Positions 8,500 through 17,110 of a stretch of DNA of 64,000 nucleotides are shown piece after piece (position 1 is the stretch's first letter; each line of letters opens with the position of its first letter). Under the pieces are notes generated by a model. It was given only the letters and a program-made list of their open reading frames with translations. It was not told the origin of the DNA and did no database searches. Both the position numbers and the translations under genes were made by a program. Origin of the DNA: Chitinophagaceae bacterium (GTDB lineage: Bacteria; Bacteroidota; Bacteroidia; Chitinophagales; Chitinophagaceae); assembly GCA_016720745.1 (NCBI GenBank), contig JADKKA010000018.1, positions 1,240,001-1,304,000 on the forward strand. Reading direction: 5' to 3'.

Positions 8500-9816
8500 T
8501 CAAAGCTTTTCCAGCATCTCCACCACTTTCTCTCTTTTCAGGATCACGTAACCGATGCGGTCGTTACTGATGCCTTCTTTTAACTGATAACTGAATTCCA
8601 GCTGATCATCCTTCACATTGGTTTCAAAATAGCGGAAGGAGATATTGGGGTAGGTTTTTAAATCTTCTCCGATCTCGTACAGGTGGGTGGAGAGGATAAA
8701 AAGCGAGTTCCGGATTTTCATCAGTCCCCTGATAACGGTAAGGGAGCATTTCATGGCATCCTGTACATTGGTGCCTTTGAATAATTCATCAATCAGCACC
8801 AGCCATTTTTTTCCGTTATTGATTTTTTCTACTGTATTACGTATCCTTTGTACTTCATTGAAGAAATAGCTTTCGCCTTTCGCGATATTATCTTCCACAT
8901 TAATATTACTGAGGAGTCCGTCGAATAATGTCAGTTTCAGATTTTGTGCCGGTACCCCCATTCCCACATGGGCCAGGAAGACGGCAGATCCTACCGCTTT
9001 GATCAGGGTACTTTTGCCAGCCATATTGGCTCCGGTCAGGAACAGAAAATTATGTTCCGGGTTCATCTGCATATCATAGGCCACTGGTTTGGATAACAGG
9101 ATATGGTATAAACCTTTTGCATCTACCAGTGCTGTATCCTGTTCAACAAATTCCGGAAAACTGAGTCCATAGGTTTTCACCGCTACGGCCATGGAGTACC
9201 AGGCATCGAGGCGGCTGTAAATATCAATCAGCTCTAGAGTATTGGACTTATACCTGCCACGAAGATGATATCCGAAATACAAATTCTGACGGTTACTGAA
9301 TTTTTTTCCTTTTTCAGAATCAGCCAGTCTTTGCATGGGTTCTTCCCGCAGAATACCATTGATTCTGTCAATATATAACTGGATAGCGGGGGGCAGCTCA
9401 ACTCCTTCGAGCAGTTCTGCAATATTTTTTAAGCCCCGGTAGAAATCAGCGAAATGCCCCACCGAGTATTTGAGCATGGAATAATCCTCACTGTGCAGCC
9501 ATTGGTAGGTCAGGTTATTCAAAGAAGCGGGTGCTTCACTGATCGGATCCAGTGTATAATCCAGGAATTTATCCATCACAAGGATGGTACCGTTACTGAT
9601 ATCGGTGGGCCAGTCCTTTACATGTTCCATGAAAGTTCTGATCACCCGTTGGGTACCACGGATTTTTTTCAAATCATCATGCGGTTCACTGAAAAACTTC
9701 CGCAGCCATTCCCTTCCACCCACGGTGCGGGTAAAATCCAGCTTATGAAAGATGGAGTACTCTTCTTCCTGGTGGAAGATGGAGATGTCGGAGAAGGATT
9801 GTTTGTCTATGTTCAT
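8500..9816 (-). CDS. Short MutS-related ATPase
   Basis: The C-terminal half is a MutS-type ABC ATPase: Walker A GANMAGKSTLI near residues 261-271, a Walker B region LVLIDELFKGTNVQDA, and the STHLYEI switch. The N-terminal part resembles the MutS helical clamp/core. With 438 residues it lacks the mismatch-binding and connector domains of MutS1 and has no Smr domain of MutS2. This fits the 'DNA mismatch repair protein MutS domain protein' group common in Bacteroidota, whose job is not known. It stands alone; the start codon follows a repeat-rich gap. Confidence 0.85.
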   Translation of the reverse strand: MNIDKQSFSDISIFHQEEEYSIFHKLDFTRTVGGREWLRKFFSEPHDDLKKIRGTQRVIRTFMEHVKDWPTDISNGTILVMDKFLDYTLDPISEAPASLNNLTYQWLHSEDYSMLKYSVGHFADFYRGLKNIAELLEGVELPPAIQLYIDRINGILREEPMQRLADSEKGKKFSNRQNLYFGYHLRGRYKSNTLELIDIYSRLDAWYSMAVAVKTYGLSFPEFVEQDTALVDAKGLYHILLSKPVAYDMQMNPEHNFLFLTGANMAGKSTLIKAVGSAVFLAHVGMGVPAQNLKLTLFDGLLSNINVEDNIAKGESYFFNEVQRIRNTVEKINNGKKWLVLIDELFKGTNVQDAMKCSLTVIRGLMKIRNSLFILSTHLYEIGEDLKTYPNISFRYFETNVKDDQLEFSYQLKEGISNDRIGYVILKREKVVEMLEKL

Positions 9817-9834
9817 CAGTAGATAAAATCAAAA

Positions 9835-9887
9835 GAAACAAGATACAAGAAACAAAAAAAGAAACAAGAAACAAGATCCAAATAAAT
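9835..9887 (+). repeat. Purine-rich AAGAAACAAGATAC repeat, left flank of the IVP gene
   Basis: The stretch is built from variants of AAGAAACAAGATAC. Its last 17 bases (9871-9887) are repeated exactly, in inverted orientation, at 10442-10458 on the other side of the four-helix-bundle gene. The same family recurs around porT-ubiE at 16961, 17074, 18597 and 18771. Confidence 0.8.
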
Positions 9888-9967
9888 TATAGAATAAAAA
9901 TAAAAAACTACTCTAAATAGGAAGCGGGAGTTTGTTGGTTGAACAACAATTCTAAAATTCTGAACCA

Positions 9968-10333
9968 CTAAACCTCATTTCTTTTTTTGAGGATGGCTGT
10001 GAAAATATAGACGAATTCCAGGGCTTCCTGTCTTAGTGCTGCTTTTTCAGTTTCACTGGCCTGTGTTCCGTCAGTAATTACCAGTCTTAACCAGTAAGCA
10101 GCTTCTTTTGCTTCCCGGCGACAGACTTTTATTTTCATTTTAAAATCCTTATCTCCGATACTCTCATTTGCTTCAATATAGTTCGCTCCGGGTGAACTCC
10201 CGGCTCTCAGTAGCTGAGGAATAAACTCCGTATTCGTAGCATTTTTTGGAAGCATCAGACAAAAATCCCTGACTCTCTCGGCAAACCTTGCTGTTCGCTC
10301 TTCCAGGTCGTACTTTTTCTTCTCCTCCATCAT
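9968..10333 (-). CDS. Four-helix-bundle protein of the 23S rRNA intervening-sequence (IVP/S23) family
   Basis: The 121-residue, charged, all-helical protein shows the family hallmarks: an early ERTARFAERVRDFC helix, LLRAGSSPGANYIEANES in the middle, and KVCRREAKEAAYWLRL with a late LEFVYIFTAILKK helix. Family members occur inside intervening sequences of 23S rRNA genes in some bacteria and as scattered free-standing genes in Bacteroidota; the biochemical role is unknown. They are also related in fold to the Avd accessory protein of diversity-generating retroelements. No rRNA, reverse transcriptase or variable repeat is present here. The gene is bracketed by inverted repeats (9871-9887 and 10442-10458), suggesting insertion as a small cassette downstream of pyrC. 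Confidence 0.9.
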   Translation of the reverse strand: MMEEKKKYDLEERTARFAERVRDFCLMLPKNATNTEFIPQLLRAGSSPGANYIEANESIGDKDFKMKIKVCRREAKEAAYWLRLVITDGTQASETEKAALRQEALEFVYIFTAILKKRNEV

Positions 10334-10441
10334 AGGGATATTTTTAATCTAAAATACCCCCGCCAGCTAATTTATCCCTGTGTTTTCCCACCTTAAAAAA
10401 ACGTTTTTTTCGGAGACCTTTTTTTATTTTTCTTCTTTTTT

Positions 10442-10458
10442 ATTTATTTGGATCTTGT
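10442..10458 (-). repeat. Inverted partner of the repeat at 9871-9887
   Basis: These 17 bases are the exact reverse complement of 9871-9887. Just inside, at 10395-10410, is a perfect palindrome of seven A, CG and seven T, set in a T-rich tract that could act as a terminator on either strand. Confidence 0.85.
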
Positions 10459-10507
10459 ATCCCCATAGGGGTCCTTTGGACTTGTTTCCCCAAAGGGGTC
10501 CTATGGA
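10454..10507. repeat. Two tandem 27-bp units containing CCCC-AGGGG palindromes
   Basis: Units 10454-10480 and 10481-10507 agree in 24 of 27 positions. Each contains CTTGTWTCCCC, a 3-nt centre, AGGGG and TCCTWTGGA, so each can fold into a short hairpin. They sit between the inverted repeat and the 3' end of pyrC (10515). Confidence 0.75.
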
Positions 10508-10514
10508 CTTTTCC

Positions 10515-11861
10515 TCATTTTCGAACGAACTCCAGTCTGCTCCCCATCACCCCCTCATTCCACTTACCATCAGCATACACCAATCCCCCGTTGACAAACG
10601 TATGAGTAATAGATGCAGGAAACGCAAAATTCTCTAAAGGACTCCACCCGCATCTGTATAAAATATTTTCTTTAGTTACTTTCCAGGGCCGGTTTAGGTC
10701 CACCATCACCAGATCGGCATGGTATCCTTCCCGGATATAGCCTCTTTCTTTGATCTGGAAACAGTCCGCCACAGCATGGCTCATCTTTTCAGCAATTTTT
10801 TCAAGTGATATTCTTCCCTGCTGATGATAATGGAGCATCAGGGAAAGAGAATGCTGCACCAGGGGAAGACCGGCATGGGCCTTTTCATAGGGTTCATTTT
10901 TTTCTTCCCAGGTATGCGGGGCATGATCGGTTGCAATCACATCCAGCCGGTTATCGAGCAGGGCCTCCCAAAGCGCTTCTTTATTATGTGCCGCCTTGAT
11001 GGCCGGATTACATTTGATTTGGTTACCCAACCGGTCATAATCATCACTGGTAAAATGCAGGTGATGTACACAAACTTCGGCTGTGATTCGTTTATCCTTT
11101 AATGGAAAGAGATTGGTGAAGAGCTGTAATTCTTTTGCTGTACTGATATGCAGGATATGCAGCCGGGTACTGTATTTCTTCGCAATCTGGATAGCATATA
11201 GAGAAGACTCATAACAGGCTTCCTCATCCCGGATAATGGGGTGATCAGCGGCCGTTAAAGGGCGGCCATCTGATTTACGTTTTTCCAGGTTGCGGCGGAT
11301 GATTTCCTCATCCTCACAATGGGTCGCAATCAGCACTTCGCTGTTACTGAAAATCTGGTCCAGGGTATTGGGATTATCCACCAGCATATTTCCGGTGCTG
11401 GACCCCATGAATATCTTAATCCCGCAGATATTATTTTTCTTTTCATTCGTCTTCAGGGCTTCTGCCGCATTGGTATTACTCACACCCATAAAGAATGAGT
11501 AATTGGCTAATGAAGTCCGCCCCGCTATGGCATATTTTTCTTCCAGTAATTCCTGTGTCAGTGCATTGGGAATGGTGTTGGGCATTTCCATAAAACTGGT
11601 CACCCCACCTGCCACAGCAGCTTTTGCCTCGGTGGCAATGCAGGCTTTATGGGTCAGCCCCGGTTCCCGGAAATGCACCTGGTCATCAATACAACCCGGA
11701 AAAAGATACTGGCCCTCCCCGTTGATTTCTGTGACAGGAATATCTGTTTTTGTAATAATGGGCGCTATTTTTTCGATCCTTCCCTTTGTTATCAACACAT
11801 CTGCATTACTAATCTGCCCTTCATTGACGATCTGTATATTCTTAATCAGGTAATTTTGCAT
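10515..11861 (-). CDS. pyrC: Dihydroorotase
   Basis: This amidohydrolase cyclises N-carbamoyl-aspartate to dihydroorotate in pyrimidine synthesis. The 448-residue length fits class I (allantoinase-like) dihydroorotases. Visible signatures are the metal ligands in H63-F-R65 (DDQVHFREPG), the presumed carboxylated lysine in GIKIFMGSS, metal-binding histidines in HILHIST and VCVHHLHF, substrate residues KCNPAIK, and the catalytic aspartate in IATDHAPH near 310. All catalytic residues seem intact. It is not next to other pyrimidine genes. Downstream on the same strand is the IVP cassette. Confidence 0.93.
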   Translation of the reverse strand: MQNYLIKNIQIVNEGQISNADVLITKGRIEKIAPIITKTDIPVTEINGEGQYLFPGCIDDQVHFREPGLTHKACIATEAKAAVAGGVTSFMEMPNTIPNALTQELLEEKYAIAGRTSLANYSFFMGVSNTNAAEALKTNEKKNNICGIKIFMGSSTGNMLVDNPNTLDQIFSNSEVLIATHCEDEEIIRRNLEKRKSDGRPLTAADHPIIRDEEACYESSLYAIQIAKKYSTRLHILHISTAKELQLFTNLFPLKDKRITAEVCVHHLHFTSDDYDRLGNQIKCNPAIKAAHNKEALWEALLDNRLDVIATDHAPHTWEEKNEPYEKAHAGLPLVQHSLSLMLHYHQQGRISLEKIAEKMSHAVADCFQIKERGYIREGYHADLVMVDLNRPWKVTKENILYRCGWSPLENFAFPASITHTFVNGGLVYADGKWNEGVMGSRLEFVRK

Positions 11862-12011
11862 ATCTTGTTATTCAATTTTGAATCCAGAAACAGGCCCTGT
11901 ATATCCTGAAAAACAGTAAAACCGTTGTAACCCTTTTTATTCGTTGCCGGCTTTACGTTCTTTTATTTATCGGGACATACCAGGCCGGTTTTACAGACAA
12001 AGCCAATACCC

Positions 12012-13694
12012 ATGCAATTTAAACAAACCCTTGTCAAACTAGCCCTTCTCCTCTTACCCTTTTCGGCCCTATCCCAAACAACCTACCTGCCTCCGGGGGA
12101 TGATGCTAATATTTTGATGGAACGGATGGAGATCCGGGCAAGGACCGATTCCTTTTTCAATTTTTCGAAGACAAGACCCTTTAGCCGTAAGCATGTACTG
12201 GCAGCGGTGAATCATTATATCAATCAGCCGGGGGTTAAATTATCCAAAACAGATCTTTATAATATCCGCAGCCTGAACATCAATAACCTGGAATGGGTGG
12301 CGGAGGCCGATCGGGCCAAATACAATAGCAAAAAACCAATTGCGAAAAACTTTTATAAAACTCCGGCGAACCTATATGAAGTACATGTGAAGGATTTTGA
12401 CCTGATCGTGAATCCGGTTTTTCAATACACTATATCCAAAGAAAACAACAGCGATGAAAAATTGTTCCTGAATACCCGCGGGGTTTATATCCGGGGTAAG
12501 CTGGCCAACAAGATTGGGTTTTATTCCTATATCACCGATAACCAGGAAAGGGATCCGTCTTATGTAAAGCAATGGGTGACTGACCGGCAGGCGGTACCCG
12601 GACATGGACTATTTAAAGCCTTCAAGCGAACAGCTTATGATTATTTTGAAGCCAGGGGATATTTTACCTTCAATGTCACCAAATACATTGATGTGGCATT
12701 TGGATACGACCGTAATTTCATTGGGTCCGGACAACGTAGTTTATTGTTAAGTGATTTTGGTACCAATAATCTTTTCCTCAAACTCAATACGCGTATCTGG
12801 CGACTGAATTACCAGAACATCTTCATGGAGTTGCACAGTGCCACACCGCCCTCTGCCACCCAGTTGATTCCCAAGAAATATGCAGCCATGCACCACCTGG
12901 ATATCAATGTCACCAAATGGCTGAACATTGGTTTATTTGAGGGTGTTACTTTCGGCCGGAAGAACCGTTTTGATTTTGGCTACCTGAACCCCATCATCTT
13001 TTACCGCTCCGTTGAACAGCAGAATGGATCATTTGATAACTCTATTATCGGCATTGATTTCAAGGCCAACCTGCCCAAAAGAATACAGGTTTATGGTCAG
13101 CTGATGCTGGATGAGTTTCTCTTATCAGAAATCAAGGCCAACCGGGGCTGGTGGGCCAATAAATGGGGGATACAGATTGGCGCCAAATACATTGATGCCT
13201 TTAATATCAGCAACCTGGATCTGCAGATTGAGCATAACCGGGTTAGACCATTTGCCTACTCTCACTATGATTCAGTAGCTAACTATACGCATTATAACCA
13301 GCCACTGGCGCATCCGCTCATGGCCGGATTCAGTGAAACCATTGGCGTGGCCCGTTACCAGCCGGCACCAAAATGGTTACTGGTGGGCAAACTGGCTTAC
13401 TGGAAACAGGGCCGCGACAGCAGCAGCCGGAACTTTGGTTCCAATATCTTTTTACCCAACGGTATTCCTTACCGCCAGGGCGATTATGGCTACAATATCG
13501 GCAGTGGATGGGCAACGAATACGCTGTATGGTTCCTTCCTGCTTTCTTATGAGTTGAGAAAAAACTTCTTTGCTGAACTCAGTGCCGTGATCCGTCGCCA
13601 GGAAACCACAACAGCTCCGGTTACCAATAACAATGTATCGGTGATCAGTTTTGGGGTCAGGTGGAATATGCAGCGGAGGGAGTTTCAGTTTTAA
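12012..13694 (+). CDS. Outer-membrane beta-barrel protein, possibly Wzi/RemB-like
   Basis: The 560-residue protein has a signal peptide ending near LLLLPFSALSQ. The body alternates polar and aromatic/hydrophobic residues in strand-length runs (for example WLNIGLFEGVTFG, FFAELSAVIRRQ) and ends in a strand with terminal phenylalanine, typical of outer-membrane barrels. The early segment DDANILMERMEIR and the overall size are reminiscent of Wzi-type capsule assembly proteins, whose Bacteroidota relative RemB takes part in gliding; that assignment is tentative. No capsule genes are adjacent. It converges with the lipoprotein gene 13 bp downstream. Confidence 0.6.
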   Translation: MQFKQTLVKLALLLLPFSALSQTTYLPPGDDANILMERMEIRARTDSFFNFSKTRPFSRKHVLAAVNHYINQPGVKLSKTDLYNIRSLNINNLEWVAEADRAKYNSKKPIAKNFYKTPANLYEVHVKDFDLIVNPVFQYTISKENNSDEKLFLNTRGVYIRGKLANKIGFYSYITDNQERDPSYVKQWVTDRQAVPGHGLFKAFKRTAYDYFEARGYFTFNVTKYIDVAFGYDRNFIGSGQRSLLLSDFGTNNLFLKLNTRIWRLNYQNIFMELHSATPPSATQLIPKKYAAMHHLDINVTKWLNIGLFEGVTFGRKNRFDFGYLNPIIFYRSVEQQNGSFDNSIIGIDFKANLPKRIQVYGQLMLDEFLLSEIKANRGWWANKWGIQIGAKYIDAFNISNLDLQIEHNRVRPFAYSHYDSVANYTHYNQPLAHPLMAGFSETIGVARYQPAPKWLLVGKLAYWKQGRDSSSRNFGSNIFLPNGIPYRQGDYGYNIGSGWATNTLYGSFLLSYELRKNFFAELSAVIRRQETTTAPVTNNNVSVISFGVRWNMQRREFQF

Positions 13695-13707
13695 GTAAAA
13701 GTTCCTT

Positions 13708-14280
13708 TCAATAAGTGACACTGGCAGGTGAATACCGGTAAACTGAATCAAAGGACCCGTTTGATTTCCAGATACTATCGAACAGGATTTCCTCGTAAAA
13801 GGTACTGTCTCTTCTGTCAAAAGGTTTCTTCAGCAGACTGAACCCGCCTTTCCTTTGTATATTGCCATTTGGGTAAAAAGATTCATACCCATGATCTGAC
13901 CTTACTAGCATGCGTCCGGCAAGTTGACCATTGGGATGATAGTTTTCGCGTTTATTAAAAGCACCACTGGTATCATAAAGGGTTATTTCACAAATAAAAC
14001 CACTTGGGTATTTTTCAATCTGCTCCGTAAGAAGCCCCGACTCATAGTGGTAACGAATGGTATTCCCGTTATCCCTGCTCAGGTGGCAATAACCGGTATA
14101 AGGGGTACTATCCTGGTATTGGTGGAATTGAAGGTATTTGCCTTTTACTTCCCGATGGTAAAGGCTGTCACAGGGACAATCTCTTTCAATGGCAGTTGCT
14201 TTATGCTGTCGGCAGCTAATTGCGAAAGCAAGGAGCAAGAGCAAACCAGTCAATCCGGGGATATTAATTTTAATTTTCAA
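13708..14280 (-). CDS. Lipoprotein with MORN/YwqK-type repeats
   Basis: A signal peptide ends in the lipobox AISC, so Cys23 would be lipidated. The rest carries several short repeats of the pattern Y.YESGLLTEQIEKYPSG, YHPNGQLAGRM and FYPNGNIQRKG, which match the MORN-variant repeats of the YwqK 'antitoxin' family; despite the family name, no toxin partner is visible. Length is 190 residues. The function is unknown, probably a periplasmic or surface-anchored structural role. The start overlaps the end of the upstream small gene by 11 bp. Confidence 0.75.
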   Translation of the reverse strand: MKIKINIPGLTGLLLLLAFAISCRQHKATAIERDCPCDSLYHREVKGKYLQFHQYQDSTPYTGYCHLSRDNGNTIRYHYESGLLTEQIEKYPSGFICEITLYDTSGAFNKRENYHPNGQLAGRMLVRSDHGYESFYPNGNIQRKGGFSLLKKPFDRRDSTFYEEILFDSIWKSNGSFDSVYRYSPASVTY

Positions 14281-14512
14281 ATTTGATAGTGAATTTAAAA
14301 AAAGAAGGAATCAGGTTAAAACGGGCACTCAGGATATTGTATTTACTATATCCTTTTTCCTTCATAAAAGGTTCCATTTCCTGAATCAGTCTTTTGGTAG
14401 CTGTTCCCTGTCCGGCGAATCCTCCTGTATAAATCCGGGCAAAATATTCATCAGGATTACCAGTAGGTTTAAATCCATGTCCGTATGTAGCAGTTGCATT
14501 AAATATACCCAT
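14270..14512 (-). CDS. Small hypothetical protein (80 aa)
   Basis: This 80-residue protein has no recognised domain. It contains a Gly/Tyr-rich middle (FARIYTGGFAGQGTATKRLI) followed by a basic, aromatic C-terminus. There is no signal peptide or membrane helix. The 3' end overlaps the downstream lipoprotein start by 11 bp, which suggests translational coupling and supports it being a real gene. It lies 51 nt from the SGNH protein, so all may be on one transcript. Confidence 0.5.
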   Translation of the reverse strand: MGIFNATATYGHGFKPTGNPDEYFARIYTGGFAGQGTATKRLIQEMEPFMKEKGYSKYNILSARFNLIPSFFKFTIKFEN

Positions 14513-14563
14513 ATGAGTTATTTTAAATCATTAGTAAAACACATACTTAAATATACTATGTAA

Positions 14564-15502
14564 TTAGTTTTCCTGTACAAAGGAGAAAAAATACCTGCTG
14601 TATGTTTCCTGTCCGGCCTTATTCAAATGATAGGCATCAGCAAACAGGTCATCCTTCAATAATTGCAGCGGATGGATACTCCTGTTAAAACCGGCTTTCA
14701 TTAACTGTTCCTCAAAAGATAACCGGATATCCCTGCCATTTTTTTCATCATCAAGAATAAAGTCTGATCGCCTGGGAGGATAAAAAGCAGTGAAGGCAAT
14801 TCCATTACTTTCACAGAGGGTAACAATTTTTTGCAGATAAGTAAATTGTAACTCACTCCAGCCATAATCTTTCAGCCGGTATTTTTGGGTAACCGGGTCA
14901 TTGAAGTTGACCGGTTTTTTAGTCAGTGCCACCGAGCCAAAATCAGCCGGTATTTTTGATTGAGCAATAGATGCAGGATGATCGGGATCCGGAAAATGGA
15001 ACAGGGCCTTGTATCGTTTAGCAAAGAGCCGTGCATCATATTCTTTGCTATAGCGAACAGCTTTTGCAAAGGGCAGATCCAGCAGCAGGTACTGGTGACG
15101 GTTGCGATAATAATTACGGGTATAGATCCAGGGATCAATCCCCATATACATGGCTTTGACCCCGGATAAATCCAGTTGTTTGAGGATAAAATAAGTCTCG
15201 ATGGGATCACGTGCATCAGCTGCCAGATTGATAAAGGCCAGGGAGTCTGCCGCTAAACGATTCAGTTCCCGGCAACTCAATCCGTATTTAATACTGGAAC
15301 TTCCCAGTAGGAAAATCTTTTTTGGATGTTTGATATTACTGACCCATTGGTATTCATCCGCTCTATTGCGAAAGACCTGCTCCAGTTTTTTTTCCGACAG
15401 GAGCTTCTCCTGTTTTGTACCGATCCATATTTCCAATACCAGCAGGGTCAGCAGCGGGAGCAGACTGAACAAGAAAAACCGGTATAGAAATTTTTTCATC
15501 AT
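14564..15502 (-). CDS. Membrane-anchored SGNH-like hydrolase/acyltransferase partner of MBOAT
   Basis: An N-terminal transmembrane helix (about residues 8-27) anchors a 312-residue periplasmic domain. GSSSIKYG at 67-74 supplies the putative nucleophilic serine, and DAYHLNKAG holds the D289-x-x-H292 pair, giving an SGNH catalytic set. Proteins of this kind (DltD-, AlgX/AlgJ-like) take acyl groups delivered by an MBOAT and place them on extracellular polymers. The start codon overlaps the MBOAT stop codon by one base (TGATG), so the two are translationally coupled. The acceptor polymer is unknown. Confidence 0.8.
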   Translation of the reverse strand: MMKKFLYRFFLFSLLPLLTLLVLEIWIGTKQEKLLSEKKLEQVFRNRADEYQWVSNIKHPKKIFLLGSSSIKYGLSCRELNRLAADSLAFINLAADARDPIETYFILKQLDLSGVKAMYMGIDPWIYTRNYYRNRHQYLLLDLPFAKAVRYSKEYDARLFAKRYKALFHFPDPDHPASIAQSKIPADFGSVALTKKPVNFNDPVTQKYRLKDYGWSELQFTYLQKIVTLCESNGIAFTAFYPPRRSDFILDDEKNGRDIRLSFEEQLMKAGFNRSIHPLQLLKDDLFADAYHLNKAGQETYSRYFFSFVQEN

Positions 15503-16938
15503 CAGAACTGAAAATAAATAAAGGGTTGCTCCCGGCCACCTTCAAGAAATATGAGCAGGAGAATAAAATAATAAAAAAGCCAGCGGGTCCATATCGGCCA
15601 TTGACTTCCTGTTTTTTCAATGGCATAAAGGGAATTGCGGCCCCGCCATTCAAAGAGCAGGAAGAAAGCAAGCAGCACTAATATTTTTCTAGGCAATACC
15701 TGGGGTATTGTCAACATGCTACGGGAGAAAATCTCACTGAATATCTGGTCGGCCTGCGCCAGACTATTAGCCCTGAAGAAAATCCAGGCCAGTAACACCA
15801 GTATAAATGTGAACAGAATAGAGAAGCCTTCCTTCCATCCGGGTAAAAATTTTCCGGGAGCAATAGCGCTTTCCCTTTTAGCTGTTTTGGTTTTGATTAA
15901 ATGAGGCAACATGTATAAAGCATGCAAACCACCCCAGGCCAGGTATTTTAAATGGGCACCATGCCAGAGTCCGCTCACGAGAAAAGTGATAAAGGTGTTC
16001 CGGATGGTTTTGGCTTTGCCTTTTTTATTTCCACCCAATGGGATGTACAAATAATCCCTGAACCAGGTAGAAAGAGAGATATGCCAGCGTCGCCAAAACT
16101 CAGCAATGCTTCTTGAAAAATAAGGGAAAGAAAAATTCTGCATCAGGTCAAAGCCAAAGAGCTTGGATAAACCCACGGCCATATCAGAGTAACCGGAAAA
16201 ATCGCCATAGATCTGCATGGCAAAAAAGAAAGCACCCAGCAGAAGGGTGCTGCCATGATAAGATTCCGATTGAGAGAAGATGAGATCTGCAAATTGTCCG
16301 CAGTTATCCGCGATCACCATTTTTTTAAATAGCCCCCATAAAATTTGCTTCAAGCCATCCACGGCCTTTGAATAATCAAATACTCTAGCTTTCTGAAACT
16401 GGGGCAGGAGATGGGTGGCTCTTTCAATAGGGCCTGCGACCAGTTGCGGAAAGAAACTCACAAAAGCCAGGAAGGCTATCGGGTCGCGGGTGGGTTCCAG
16501 TTTCCGGCGGTACACATCAATGCCATAACTCAGGGATTGAAAAGTATAGAAGCTGATTCCGACCGGCAGAATAATATACAAGGTGCCGGCATGTATGGGC
16601 ATTCCAAAAAAGCTAAAGGCTGCAGTAAAACTTTCAAGAAAGAAATTGTAGTACTTGAAAAAGCCAAGCAGTCCGAGGTTGGAGACAATGCTCAATATCA
16701 GGTACCATTTTCTTCTCCGCTGTCTTTGTTCTTTCATCATGGCCAATCCGGCCACATAATCCACCATCGAACTAAAAAGCAGCAGCGACAAAAACCGCCA
16801 GTCCCACCAGCCATAAAAAACAAAACTCGCCACTACAATCAATCCATTTTGCAGCCGCAGGTTCTTTTGTGTCACAAACCAATACAGGATGAACACAATG
16901 GGCAAGAAAATGGCGAAGTCGAGAGAATTGAATAACAT
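15502..16938 (-). CDS. MBOAT family membrane O-acyltransferase (AlgI/DltB-like)
   Basis: This 478-residue polytopic protein carries the MBOAT signatures: WRRWHISLSTWFRDYLYIPLG and, near residue 325, the active-site histidine in SGLWHGA. It would move an acyl (often acetyl) group across the inner membrane for O-acylation of an exopolysaccharide or similar polymer, together with the coupled SGNH protein. I use the ATG at 16938 (MLFNSLDFAIFLPIVF), the usual MBOAT N-terminus; the frame continues 14 codons upstream into repeat DNA. No alginate or teichoic acid genes are nearby, so the substrate cannot be named. Confidence 0.92.
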   Translation of the reverse strand: MLFNSLDFAIFLPIVFILYWFVTQKNLRLQNGLIVVASFVFYGWWDWRFLSLLLFSSMVDYVAGLAMMKEQRQRRRKWYLILSIVSNLGLLGFFKYYNFFLESFTAAFSFFGMPIHAGTLYIILPVGISFYTFQSLSYGIDVYRRKLEPTRDPIAFLAFVSFFPQLVAGPIERATHLLPQFQKARVFDYSKAVDGLKQILWGLFKKMVIADNCGQFADLIFSQSESYHGSTLLLGAFFFAMQIYGDFSGYSDMAVGLSKLFGFDLMQNFSFPYFSRSIAEFWRRWHISLSTWFRDYLYIPLGGNKKGKAKTIRNTFITFLVSGLWHGAHLKYLAWGGLHALYMLPHLIKTKTAKRESAIAPGKFLPGWKEGFSILFTFILVLLAWIFFRANSLAQADQIFSEIFSRSMLTIPQVLPRKILVLLAFFLLFEWRGRNSLYAIEKTGSQWPIWTRWLFYYFILLLIFLEGGREQPFIYFQF

Positions 16939-16960
16939 TTTTGGTTGAGGAGTAGAGCTC

Positions 16961-17026
16961 AAAAAGAAAAAAAGATACAAGAAACAAGATACAAATAAGC
17001 ACCAAAAAGAGAGAAAATTAAAAGGG
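16961..17026 (+). repeat. Outer inverted repeat, left copy (porT-ubiE side)
   Basis: Starts with AAGATACAAGAAAC-type sequence. Bases 16985-17026 match the reverse complement of 18771-18812 in 38 of 42 positions. The inner end overlaps the 5' arm of the terminator hairpin at 17018. Confidence 0.8.
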
Positions 17027-17056
17027 CGTCAGTTGGTAAAACTAACGCCCTTTTAA
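17018..17056 (-). terminator. Intrinsic terminator downstream of porT
   Basis: Two perfect 12-base arms (17018-17029 and 17045-17056, TTAAAAGGGCGT and its complement) enclose a loop with a further AGTT/AACT pairing. On the minus strand the hairpin is followed by TTTTCTCTCTTTTT. It would stop transcripts from ubiE-porT before the MBOAT gene. Confidence 0.8.
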
Positions 17057-17073
17057 TTTGATATATTGGCTGT

Positions 17074-17108
17074 TATTTATTTGGTTCTTGGTTTTTGTTT
17101 CTTTTTCC
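17074..17108 (-). repeat. Inner inverted repeat, left copy (GAACC variant)
   Basis: TTATTTGGTTCTTGG followed by a TTTGTTTC tract. Its reverse complement has the AAGAACCAAATAA form that recurs at 18597-18660, so this copy faces the one beyond ubiE. It ends at the porT stop codon. Confidence 0.65.
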
Positions 17109-17110
17109 AC

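Noticed and set aside
9968..10333. IVP gene as sign of a 23S rRNA intervening sequence or of a diversity-generating retroelement
   Set aside because: No rRNA sequence surrounds the gene, and there is no reverse transcriptase or template repeat in the window.
10334..10514. A small protein gene (10380-10637, plus strand) in the repeat-rich gap
   Set aside because: It reads through the palindromic repeats and then antisense to pyrC, with no coding features.
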